Assembly: GCA_016840025.1 (NCBI GenBank)
Contig: JAEOTF010000160.1
Coordinates: 1 to 36,134, forward strand
DNA: 36,134 nt
Direction: 5' to 3'
Origin: Candidatus Hodarchaeota archaeon
Lineage (GTDB): Archaea > Asgardarchaeota > Heimdallarchaeia > Hodarchaeales > YT1-039
Shown: piece after piece, positions 15,150 to 24,800 of the stretch
Layout: every line of letters begins with the position of its first letter
Numbering within the stretch: the stretch's first letter is position 1
Notes under the pieces: generated by a model
Seen by the model: the letters and a program-made list of their open reading frames with translations, nothing else
Database searches by the model: none
Told to the model about the DNA's origin: nothing
Position numbers and translations under genes: made by a program

Positions 15150-18100
15150 CTACGCAGGGGGCCAAGCATATCCATAGAGAGCTATATCAATAACGACCAA
15201 AAGATCTTTGAGAACGCCTCCAATAGCGAACGTATAGTGAAAGAGCTGATGGGCGATATCGAGAATCCCTACTATGATTTTCGATATTTGTGTGGGTTCA
15301 GGCGATTTTTCGATATACTCGAGGTAAATTACCCCATTGTCGGTTACAGTCTCCCAAAACATCCATAGTATGTCAATAATGTCATAGATCTGGACTATTG
15401 TAAACGTTACTACATGTAGTACTCCTTTTGCGTCATAAACCAAACCAATGATTCCGAAGACAATGTTCAGAAATACTGTAACGACTTTACCGAGCCATTC
15501 AACAATGAATGCGATAGCTTCGTACAATGCATCGAGTTTTAGATATATCTTCAATACACCGGCAATAATTTTGACGACATTCACGATAAGATCGTTATAG
15601 ATTATATCTAAAGCGCCAAGGACAATTTCTACAACAGATAGCCACCCAGTTTGATTATTTGGTTCCACACCAAAATCTTTTATTCCCTTTAGAACGAGAA
15701 TAGAGGTTTTACCTAGGGTGTTTATGACACCTACAACTCCTCCAATACACGCGCTAATGAAATCTGTGTAAGCAGAGACTTCTCTATCTTGGAGATAGCC
15801 GACTCCCGCTTGTTCGAGTGCCGCAATCGTTCTAAAAAGAAAATTATCTAGAGCTGATTGGATTCCACCAATTACCGTAAGAGTGATCTCGATACCCGCG
15901 GTAGCATAATCAAACCCGTTTCTCCGGTAGGATTGTCGTACGATGTTCAAATCAGCAACATTACGTCTTCTAATGGAAAAAATATCCCCAATAAAGTAAA
16001 TTATGTCCATCAGGATAAAGCCAAGGCTTGCCACTGGACTAAATAAATCTACTAAAAGGTCTGCCATTGTATAAGAACCAGGTGTATCCTTTACAAACAG
16101 ATCCATGAACATTAGTATATTTTCTACGCTAAATAAGTTTAGAGCATCTTGGATAATGCCCGCTGGGTTTGCGAATTTTGCAAGGAAATTAAACATAGAT
16201 GCTATGATGTCTGTAAGTTCTAAATCTTCAAGATTGAATTCCTCTGTTGGGAAAATGCCCAAATCTGCATTAAGCTTGGCAACAAATGCAGCAAAGTTTT
16301 CATATTGCTCAAGCAGGAAAACTACGATCGGTTTAAGTTTCGAGATCATAAGACGCTCTATAATCCTGTTATAAATGCGCTCAAGAATTTCTAGGGCTTT
16401 CATACCCAACCATTTGATCGCATCAAATATTACAGATGCAATCTCTCCTAAAATTGCGAATGGACCTAAATATTCCTCCAAGATTCTATCAATCGTATCT
16501 GCGTCCACGGTAGGAATATATTTGTCAAATTCCTCTCTTATATCTGTAAGTGTGTTATTGAACCCTTGAATAATATCACTTTTTAATACTACATTTAGAG
16601 CGGTGGTGATATGACCAGGAACCGTACCGTTGTTATACATTTCCATCATCAGTTCTAAACTCTTCCTAGCTTCTGGATGATATGTATTTCGATATGCATT
16701 TAATGCATCTGAGAGGAATTGCTCCCAAATAAATTCAAGGACACCTATCGTAAAATTAAGAAGTAGATCACCGAGATAGAGGACAAATTCGAAAAGATCT
16801 TCAAGGGCGTCTAATACACCGTCGATAAATTCTCCAATCTTCTCTAATGTCCAATCTACAAGCTCCCGCGGTATGTGAAGGAAGTCAGTAAATGCATATA
16901 TTCCTGATAGCGCAAGACCTGCTCCGAAATTCACTATGTCTGTCTCTCGTTCAAATTCTCGGACGTTCCCGTTTATATCAACAATCCTTATCTTTAAGGC
17001 TGTTCTTGGTAAATTGAAACCATCGGGGATCAGACTAAACGTTTCGTAGAAATTATAATTAGTATCTCCATTGACGTCGATTGTCTTTATAAGTTTATGA
17101 TCTTGCCATACATCGATCCTATCAATACCACCCTGATCAAATGCTCCAAAAGATACCGTAACTGTTGGATTAATGATACCAACGACTTCATCGACATAAT
17201 TTTGGACTGTAACTTTGAAAAGTCCCCACAAATTTAATCCAGTTGGGATACCTAGCACCTTTTTGACACTTAAACCCCATCCGCCATCAAATCCAATTGA
17301 ATCCTTTAGTACTGCATCGTATTTCTTCACATCTGGGATAAGAGTAGTTAGACTCGACCTAGCCCACGCTAATAACTCTTGTCCAATGATGCGTTTTATT
17401 TCGCTCCATGATTTTAATTTTGGTAGCCAATACCAGCCCGTTTTCCAACCCCACCACCAGTATCTGAAGCTATGCCATTCCTTATACCAAATCCGACTGA
17501 GAATATTGACAACCAATCTAACTGAAGCCTTAATCAGGTCCCAAATTTTTGAAATAGTTCCTCTGAGTACATGTTTGACAGCATTAGCTACGTTCTTTGG
17601 CGTCACACGATATTCTAGTTTAATATCAGATGCAAATCCTGGTGGGGTATAATCAGTAACCATTTTTTCTGGGTCTGCTGCGTCTGGTATTCCATCTCCG
17701 TCAGAGTCAGCCAACATAGGATTACTAATCGAGTCTGGCGTCCCCATTCCCATAATTTCTTGATAATCGGAGAGCCCATCTCCATCGGTGTCTGCCTTCA
17801 ACGGATCAGAAGTGACATAGACAGTTACATTCTCAACTTTTGGAGCTGTTATTTGAATGCCTTCCTCATTATAGACTCCATCACTGATCTTAACCAAAGG
17901 CATATACAATCCATTCACTTCGAAACCATCGGAGAGTCCATCATCATCGGTGTCGGAGTCTAAGGGCAATGTTCCATATGTATGGACTTCTTCAAAGTCA
18001 ATTAACGCGTCTTCATCGGTATCCATGTTTCCGGCGTTTGTAAAATAGGTGTACACTTCATCATAATCCGAAAGTCCATCCTCATCAGTGTCATTGCTCA

Positions 18101-18437
18101 ATGGGTCACAATAAAACGGTTGAGATTGAATTATACCTGATCCATTAACCCAGGTTGCATGGTAAGAAAATTGAGATTCCGCATAATCACTCATCTTATC
18201 TTTATCTGAATCGTACTCCGAAGCGGTTGTTCCTAGCACATCTTCAAGTTGATCATCTAAATTATCTGAATCTGTGTGCGCACGTGTGGGATCTGATCTT
18301 AAGAAATATTCTCTAGAGTCAGCAAGTCCATCATCATCGGTGTCATTGTCCTTAGGATCTGATGTTACATGATAATTCGTGGTTATCCCATCTTCATCAA
18401 TTAAACGTACATTCCAGCCCCCTACTTCATCTCCGTC
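15150..18437 (-). CDS. C-terminal portion of interrupted PKD/TSP3 giant: TSP3 repeats plus hydrophobic helical domain
   Basis: This frame is continuous with the 18438-21830 gene across a TAG at 18438-18440. The first ~265 codons finish a run of TSP3 calcium-binding repeats (for example SDPKDNDTDDDGLADSREY). A beta-rich segment follows, containing GGIDRIDVWQDHKLIKTIDV. About 600 residues of long hydrophobic or amphipathic helices come next, for example LLVDLFSPVASLGFILMDII and VVGVINTLGKTSILVLKGI, up to the end YGYAWPPA. The helical region has few charged breaks, as in pore-forming, tape-measure-like or membrane-embedded domains; I recognise no family. If translated alone, the only near start is a GTG at 18239, inside a TSP3 repeat and without a signal peptide or good ribosome binding site. 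Separate translation is therefore unlikely. The stop is TAG, directly followed by a second TAG. Confidence 0.7.
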   Translation of the reverse strand, partial: DGDEVGGWNVRLIDEDGITTNYHVTSDPKDNDTDDDGLADSREYFLRSDPTRAHTDSDNLDDQLEDVLGTTASEYDSDKDKMSDYAESQFSYHATWVNGSGIIQSQPFYCDPLSNDTDEDGLSDYDEVYTYFTNAGNMDTDEDALIDFEEVHTYGTLPLDSDTDDDGLSDGFEVNGLYMPLVKISDGVYNEEGIQITAPKVENVTVYVTSDPLKADTDGDGLSDYQEIMGMGTPDSISNPMLADSDGDGIPDAADPEKMVTDYTPPGFASDIKLEYRVTPKNVANAVKHVLRGTISKIWDLIKASVRLVVNILSRIWYKEWHSFRYWWWGWKTGWYWLPKLKSWSEIKRIIGQELLAWARSSLTTLIPDVKKYDAVLKDSIGFDGGWGLSVKKVLGIPTGLNLWGLFKVTVQNYVDEVVGIINPTVTVSFGAFDQGGIDRIDVWQDHKLIKTIDVNGDTNYNFYETFSLIPDGFNLPRTALKIRIVDINGNVREFERETDIVNFGAGLALSGIYAFTDFLHIPRELVDWTLEKIGEFIDGVLDALEDLFEFVLYLGDLLLNFTIGVLEFIWEQFLSDALNAYRNTYHPEARKSLELMMEMYNNGTVPGHITTALNVVLKSDIIQGFNNTLTDIREEFDKYIPTVDADTIDRILEEYLGPFAILGEIASVIFDAIKWLGMKALEILERIYNRIIERLMISKLKPIVVFLLEQYENFAAFVAKLNADLGIFPTEEFNLEDLELTDIIASMFNFLAKFANPAGIIQDALNLFSVENILMFMDLFVKDTPGSYTMADLLVDLFSPVASLGFILMDIIYFIGDIFSIRRRNVADLNIVRQSYRRNGFDYATAGIEITLTVIGGIQSALDNFLFRTIAALEQAGVGYLQDREVSAYTDFISACIGGVVGVINTLGKTSILVLKGIKDFGVEPNNQTGWLSVVEIVLGALDIIYNDLIVNVVKIIAGVLKIYLKLDALYEAIAFIVEWLGKVVTVFLNIVFGIIGLVYDAKGVLHVVTFTIVQIYDIIDILWMFWETVTDNGVIYLEYIEKSPEPTQISKIIVGILDIAHQLFHYTFAIGGVLKDLLVVIDIALYGYAWPPA

Positions 18438-18440
18438 CTA
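18438..18440 (-). other. In-frame TAG inside a TSP3 repeat
   Basis: The minus-strand frame reads NDTDGDKL, TAG, DGDEVGGWNV. The codon before and all 66 codons after it up to 18240 stay in TSP3 register with no other stop. The TAG falls at the variable position after 'DGDxL', where the neighbouring SBBP/TSP3 gene has S, Q or L and this gene has K elsewhere (DGLKDGF). Codons for those residues (TCG, CAG, TTG, AAG) are one base away from TAG. Confidence 0.85.
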
Positions 18441-21400
18441 AAGCTTATCCCCATCCGTATCGTTCGAGAGGGGGTCAGTACCATGATTTGCTTCCCCAAA
18501 GCCCTCGGAATCAAAGCCATCCTTTAGTCCATCTCCGTCGGTGTCTGCATTGGTCATATTAGTGCCAAGTACTAGTTCTCGTTCGTTTGTTAAACCATCA
18601 TCGTCAAAATCACTAAAAAGGACTACTTCTACAGGATCTACAACCCCATCTCCATCTGAGTCCGATGACCATGGATATATGGTAGTCACATCTTTCGAAT
18701 AACCTGGTTCCAGATCATCAGTTATGAAATCCCCGTCACTGTCTACAGTGATTGAAATAGACGTGTAAGTTTTCGAAATTACTTGATTAGTCTCAATTTC
18801 TTCCGCTGATACTTCGAGTGAGTACTTCCCAGATGGGTAGGCGCTCGAAGAGTTATATAGATCTGCCAGTACACCTAGAGAATCATATAATGCTTCAAAG
18901 AACTGCCTACTTCCAATAGTACTTGTGTCCACATCTAATCTAAATTTGTAATGCTCATCATAGAATTCTCCTTCACCTGAATCGATTATAGCTCCTTGTT
19001 CATCCTTAAGCGTGTAAGAGATCCCAATATTATCTCGATAATCTTCTCGATCAAATATTGAAAGACCTAAAGTACCAAAAACACGAAGTGTGGCATTGGT
19101 CGAGCCGTAGATATAATAATTAGGGATAGTTATTTCTAACGGTGACTCAACTATTGTGACAGTGAAATTTTCCGATAATTCAGCGCCTTCAGGATCGGTA
19201 ACAGTTAATGTTCCTGAATAAGAACCGTTCTCCAATAATAGTGAAACCAATCTTTCATTATAAATGTTCTCTTCTAGAGTCCAAGTATAACTAAGGCTTA
19301 ACATGTCATATGGACTGTCAGTGACATTTGCATTAAGGATAATTCGATTTCCTTCAGAGACTTCAATATTATCAAGAGGAACCAGGAGTCTTGGTGCAGT
19401 ATTTGTTATATTAGCTGTATATGTATAGTCAGCTGCAGTGTTTTGGTTATCAACTACATGCAGAGTGACATTATAGATTCCTGCGTGAGTGTATGCATGC
19501 TCAACGGTTCTTCCTAATCCGTATGTATTGTCAGCAAAATCCCAATAGTAATACAGGTTATCCATGTCGTCATAAGTGCCTACATCAATAGCCCCAAAAC
19601 TTAATATTTCTCCTTCTTCTTCAAAACCTTGTACAAAGGGTTGGACAGTTGGGGCAAGGTTTGTAATGTTCACCCATTGATGAATGACTGAGTCATAATA
19701 CCCATCATAGAGAACCACCCACACGAGGTATTCACCAAAAGTTGGATAGGAATGAATCGGTGATGTTTCTGGAGATCTATCCCCATCTCCAAAGTGCCAA
19801 TCATATTTTAATGTAGTTAGATTTTTACATGTTGGTTGAATTTGGAAGAATACGGCTTCATTTCCATAAATTTCCGTTTTTCCAAGCCATATTGCATCGG
19901 CTGCATAATGGGAGATATTATATCCCCAACGATCCCAGGATGGGATATTAGTATATGCTGCATCCCAATGATCCAATGCATACTCTTGCAATGGAATATA
20001 ATAGTATTTAGAGGACGCTCCATCTTCATCAGTCGCTATATACCGAAAATCAGTAATGTTGTCTACTGATCCAATAACTGTTACTGTCCCAGCAGTTGGA
20101 TTTGAACCTTGTTTTGTAATAGTTGACTCCTCTACGGTTGAACCAAAATCTACCTGAACAGTTACATCGTCACTACCTGGGTCAAAGACCTGAAAGTCTA
20201 AATTAATTGGAAAGCCGCGATCAATTGGAGCAACAGGAAATCGCCAAGTAGACTCTGCTTCACTAGAGCCATAATAATGGTGATAAAGAGAAAGAGATGA
20301 ACCGTCTTCAAATTCAAACTCAATTTCTGCCCAATTGTCAAAAACTTCTTCTGTAGTAGTTAGGTTCACTAAAATATCCCAGTATTCCTCTAAAGGTTGG
20401 TTCAAATTATAAAATGTGTATCCTTCGAGATTAGAGGTATAATAAATTGATTCACAAATAAGAGATCCACTTCGATTTAATTTATCATCATGGTAGAGTT
20501 CAAAAACTAATTTACTTCCAAGAGTTTCCCCCCAAACTCTGAATGTTACATTGTAAATACTGTAACCAGCGCTCAAACTAGCGATAGGGGGAAGATTACT
20601 CACAGTAAGGTCTACACTCTCTGAAATGTCTGATTTTGCTCCATTATCATCAGTGACATTCAATTGAATAGAGATATTACCGTCATCAGCAAAAGGTACT
20701 GAAGGCTTCCAGCCATCAGCGTCAATATTCCAGTTATATATCATGCTTACTAAGTCACTTTGGGAATCTTCAATGTTAGCTTCACAAGCAATGGTATCTC
20801 CTTCATATATATCATTTATAGAGATGGAAATATTCTGGATAACAGGAACCTGATTCACAATTCTGATCAGTGCAGTTTCTTCACTTCTTTCTCCATCATT
20901 ATCGATAACAGTTAGTTTTACGGTATAAATCCCATCATTGAGATATTGATGGGAGACTACTTTCCCTGTACCCATTAAGCCATCCCCAAATTCCCATATA
21001 TAGATCAAAGAATTCAGATCATAAGCTGTATCATAAGTATCACTAGCATTAAAGACGATTATATCATCTTCATTAACTTGGTTTGCTGAAACTTTGAGAG
21101 ATGGGCTAGGTCGTACATTATTAATGGTAACAGACTTGTAACCTGTGTATACCATAGAATTTTCGTCATACCCTCGTACACGGACGGTATATATTCCCGT
21201 ATGAGTATACGAATGCGAAACATTTTTTCCATACGCAACTGAATCATCCCCAAATTCCCAAATGTATTCTTCGATTTCTGTGGGGAATTCTGGCTCTACT
21301 TCTTCTGTTATGGAGCGGTATGCCCCCACTCTTTCTAAAGTCTCTATATATGGGTAATGAGCTTGAAAATTAATTATTTCATCTTCATTGGCTATGGTCT

Positions 21401-21830
21401 CCGATTCGATCTCAAGTGAACGGGTTTTAGGAAGAACAGTTATTGGTATCGTAAAAATTCTACTTTTACTGTCGGTCACATTGTCCGCAAATTGGAGAAG
21501 GAGTATCGATACGAGGAATCTCCCTGGTTCGTCGAACTGATGGTCTATAACTTGTTCATCGGGTGATGTTACTAAAATACTGGTATTATCGTGAAAATCC
21601 CACATAAGGCGGTAGATATCATAGTTAAGGAGCTGGGAGTCAACAAAAAAGAAAACACGGTCTCCCTGGTAAACCACATTGTTTTCGACCCAAATTGTAT
21701 CATCTGGTAACTCGTCCAATGGAAGAGCTTTGTACTCACCAGGAGGAACAATAGCCATACCAGCTAGTAGAACAGCAATAACAGCAAGTGCACCCGCAGT
21801 GCCTGATTCAGCATGATATTGTTTTACCAT
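18438..21830 (-). CDS. PKD-domain/TSP3 surface protein, N-terminal portion (ends at in-frame TAG)
   Basis: 1130 residues to the TAG; with the downstream part it would be a protein of 2226 codons. A single N-terminal hydrophobic segment (residues ~10-29, TAGALAVIAVLLAGMAIVPP) serves as signal or anchor. About seven PKD-like domains follow, the clearest carrying the hallmark as EFGDDSVAYGK, EFGDGLMGTGK, HFGDGDRSPET and DFADNTYGLGR, each followed by a 'H.Y...G.Y.V' strand. Residues ~410-620 are a different beta-rich region containing WDILVNLTTTEEVFDNW. TSP3 repeats begin near residue 1025 (VDSDGDFITDDLEPG). The start lies 18 nt after the SBBP gene, so the two are one operon. PKD domains usually mediate adhesion or spacing on the surface of archaeal cells. 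Truncation at the TAG would remove the helical C-terminus. Confidence 0.85.
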   Translation of the reverse strand: MVKQYHAESGTAGALAVIAVLLAGMAIVPPGEYKALPLDELPDDTIWVENNVVYQGDRVFFFVDSQLLNYDIYRLMWDFHDNTSILVTSPDEQVIDHQFDEPGRFLVSILLLQFADNVTDSKSRIFTIPITVLPKTRSLEIESETIANEDEIINFQAHYPYIETLERVGAYRSITEEVEPEFPTEIEEYIWEFGDDSVAYGKNVSHSYTHTGIYTVRVRGYDENSMVYTGYKSVTINNVRPSPSLKVSANQVNEDDIIVFNASDTYDTAYDLNSLIYIWEFGDGLMGTGKVVSHQYLNDGIYTVKLTVIDNDGERSEETALIRIVNQVPVIQNISISINDIYEGDTIACEANIEDSQSDLVSMIYNWNIDADGWKPSVPFADDGNISIQLNVTDDNGAKSDISESVDLTVSNLPPIASLSAGYSIYNVTFRVWGETLGSKLVFELYHDDKLNRSGSLICESIYYTSNLEGYTFYNLNQPLEEYWDILVNLTTTEEVFDNWAEIEFEFEDGSSLSLYHHYYGSSEAESTWRFPVAPIDRGFPINLDFQVFDPGSDDVTVQVDFGSTVEESTITKQGSNPTAGTVTVIGSVDNITDFRYIATDEDGASSKYYYIPLQEYALDHWDAAYTNIPSWDRWGYNISHYAADAIWLGKTEIYGNEAVFFQIQPTCKNLTTLKYDWHFGDGDRSPETSPIHSYPTFGEYLVWVVLYDGYYDSVIHQWVNITNLAPTVQPFVQGFEEEGEILSFGAIDVGTYDDMDNLYYYWDFADNTYGLGRTVEHAYTHAGIYNVTLHVVDNQNTAADYTYTANITNTAPRLLVPLDNIEVSEGNRIILNANVTDSPYDMLSLSYTWTLEENIYNERLVSLLLENGSYSGTLTVTDPEGAELSENFTVTIVESPLEITIPNYYIYGSTNATLRVFGTLGLSIFDREDYRDNIGISYTLKDEQGAIIDSGEGEFYDEHYKFRLDVDTSTIGSRQFFEALYDSLGVLADLYNSSSAYPSGKYSLEVSAEEIETNQVISKTYTSISITVDSDGDFITDDLEPGYSKDVTTIYPWSSDSDGDGVVDPVEVVLFSDFDDDGLTNERELVLGTNMTNADTDGDGLKDGFDSEGFGEANHGTDPLSNDTDGDKL

Positions 21831-21848
21831 TTTCGCATCAACTCCAAA

Positions 21849-24800
21849 TTAACGCTTCTTCCTTCTCCATGAAAATATCGCATGGCCTCCTACTCCAGCT
21901 GTACCCGCACCTGCAAGGCCAGCACCAGCGATCATTATGGTATTGTCCGCTGTAGGGCGATCCTCAGGATCATTGGGATCTGTACCATTATTTATTTCCT
22001 TTAAATCATTATGTCCGTCCCCATCAGTGTCAGCAAGAGTCGGATTTGTACCTTCCTGCCATTCCTGATAATTAGTTAAACCATCATTGTCTTTATCACT
22101 CTCTCCATCGGAATAAGTAACAGCTAAGGAGTAAAATACTTCCCAGCCATCTGGCATACCATCATCATCTGTATCGTTATTCAATGGCTCTGTATTATAA
22201 ATAAGGACTTCTTCCCCATCTTGAAGCCCATCGGCATCAGTATCTAATCCAGTAACATTTGTCAAATAGATGATAACTTCCTCATAATCAGATAGCCCAT
22301 CAGCATCGGTATCTGATTCAAATGGGTTAGAACCATGACTTATTTCTTGGCCATCTAACAATTTATCAAAATCAGTATCAGCTATTTTAGTATCAGTGTT
22401 ATAGATGGCTACCTCTTCATAAGCAGTCAACCCATCGGAATCGGTATCGATTACCAAAGGATTTGTAGAAAACAAATCTATTTCATCACGGTCTAACAAA
22501 TTGTCTCCATCTGTATCATTCAGTAATGGATCTGTGCCATAGATTTCCATTTCTACAAAATCTAAAATATCATCGTCATCTGTGTCAGGATTATTAGGAT
22601 CTGTGCCATAAAGAATCTCATCGCCGTCACTAAGAAAATCATGGTCTGTATCAGGATGTGTGACGTTAGTTCCGTAGGTTTTGATTTCCTCTCCATCCAA
22701 TAACCCATCTGCATCTGTATCGTTCACAAAGGGATCCGTACCGAGAATTAACTCCTCGGTATCGGTAAGTAAATCGTTATCGGGGTCCGCAGAAATCGGG
22801 TTGGTTTTATTAAGGTATTCAAAATAGTTACTCATTCCATCTAGGTCATCATCATCATCTGCATCATCTGTCAGAGGATCAGTACCATTGATAGCTTCCC
22901 AAGCATCAGGCATATTATCAGAATCAGAATCAGTATTATTAGGTTCTGTCCCATAAGTATTGATTTCTGCATAATCTGATAGCCCATCTTGATCGGTATC
23001 AGCATTAGTGGGATCGGAAATGTTTGTTACCACTTCAAATAAATCACTTAAACCATCTGCATCTGTATCATTCAGATTTGGATTTGTCCCATATTGAACT
23101 TCGTCGTAGTCATCTAAACCATCCGCATCTGTATCATTCAGATTCGGATTTGTCCCGAGCTGAATTTCCGCAGTATCATTCAAACCATCCAAATCAGTAT
23201 CTATTTCGGTAGCATTCGTGAAATAGAATTTTAATTCTTCATAGTCCGTAAGACCATCGTTATCTGTATCATTCAGGGTCGGATCTGTTTTTGCAGCAAT
23301 CTCTTCGGAATCTATTAACCCATCATCATCGGAATCAGCATCATTGGGATCGGATGGAAGATTAACGACTTCTTCATAGTCTGATAATCCATCTTGATCA
23401 GAATCAGCATTGTTGGGATTAGTCTGGTTAGTAAGCTCATCATTGTCTAATAAGCTATCTCCGTCCGTGTCATTACTTAATGGGTTTGTATGATACTGAA
23501 CGACTTCTAATCCATCTAATAATCCATCATCATCGGAATCAGCATCATTAGGGTCTGTTCCTGCTTTGTATTCTTGAATTGCGGTTAGGTCATCAACATC
23601 TGTATCATTAAAACTATCCCACACAATAGGATCTAGACCATTGTCGACTTCCCACCCATCAGGCATCCCATCCCCATCCGTGTCGTTGTTTCGAGGAAGG
23701 GTTCCATTAAGAAATTCGAAATAATCGTTTAATCCATCATCATCTGTGTCAGGGTCGTACACATCGGTATCATTTGTATACTCGTAATAATTAGTTAATC
23801 CATCACCATCTATATCTATTGAACCGTCCGTGATATTTGAAGGATCTAAGTTCATTTGATATTCCCAGATATTAGGCATACCGTCTATATCATCATCCGA
23901 ATTAGAATCATTTAATGTAGGATCAAGCCCATAATTAACCTCCCAACCATCAGGCATACCATCATCATCTGTATCGTTGTTCAGAGGAAGAGTGCCGTAA
24001 GTATGTTCGAAATAATCGTTTAATCCGTCATCATCTGTATCAGCATCATTCACATCGGTACCATTTGTGTATTCATGATAATTAATCATCCCATCTCCGT
24101 CTAAATCTGTGGAGTTATCTGTATCGTTTAAAGGATCTAAATTCATTTGGATTTCCCAGTTATCGGGCATATTATCATCATCAGAATCACTATCGTGGGG
24201 ATCTGTTCCAAAAGTGACAACTTCTTCATAATGTGATAAATTATCATAATCTACATCCGAGCGATCTCCAAGTTTGAACACAAAGACATCAAAACTTAAA
24301 TCGTCATTATGGGTAGAATTATAGGCATTAACCATGGGGAAATCGAGCGATTTTGTACCACCTACGATGTACGCATTACCAGAAGAATCCACCCCTAAAC
24401 CATAGCTATAATCATCATCCTCACCACCAATGTAAGTGGAATACAAAAGAAATTCTTCATTAGGGGATAATTTACATACAAAAACATCTAAAGCGCCATT
24501 GGAGCTATTATCATACGCCTCAGACATAGGAAAATCTGATGATCCTGTTGTACCTGTGACATACACATATCCCAAAGAATCTACACATAGTTCCTCGCCA
24601 TAGTCCCAACTACTGCCTCCAATGAAAGTTGAATATTCAAGTGAATCCCCAGTAGAGTTTAGTTTGAACACAAAGGCGTCATAAGTCCCATTGAGAATAG
24701 AATCAAACTCATTAACCATGGGAAAATCAATTGAGCTAGTGTAACCTGTAATATACACATTTTTGCTTTCATCTACACAAATAGCCTCGCCACGATCTGT

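Noticed and set aside
15137..15152. TAGTA-n6-TACTA hairpin at the end of the PKD/TSP3 gene as a terminator
   Set aside because: Only five base pairs, overlapping the stop codon and without a T-run; weaker than the 8-bp repeat at 15077-15097.
15150..18239. Independent gene starting at the GTG at 18239
   Set aside because: The frame is open and in TSP3 register for 66 codons upstream, there is no signal peptide for what should be an extracellular protein, and no good ribosome binding site is present.
18438..18440. TAG read as pyrrolysine under an archaeal TAG-sense code
   Set aside because: TAG serves as an ordinary stop for several other genes here (135, 5422, 15150 with a second TAG right after, 34941), and the site has no link to a methylamine-type enzyme. 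Local suppression is still possible, but a TAG-sense code is not supported.
22990..23220. Plus-strand frames opposite the TSP3 tract
   Set aside because: They are His/Leu/Ser-rich mirror images of repeated Asp/Gly codons, a compositional shadow.
21990..24245. TSP3 tract as dockerin or EF-hand domains
   Set aside because: The D-x-D-x-D-G loops alone look similar, but the spacing and the 'NPxxxDTDxDGLxDYxE' units lack the paired helices of dockerin or EF-hands and are typical of TSP3.
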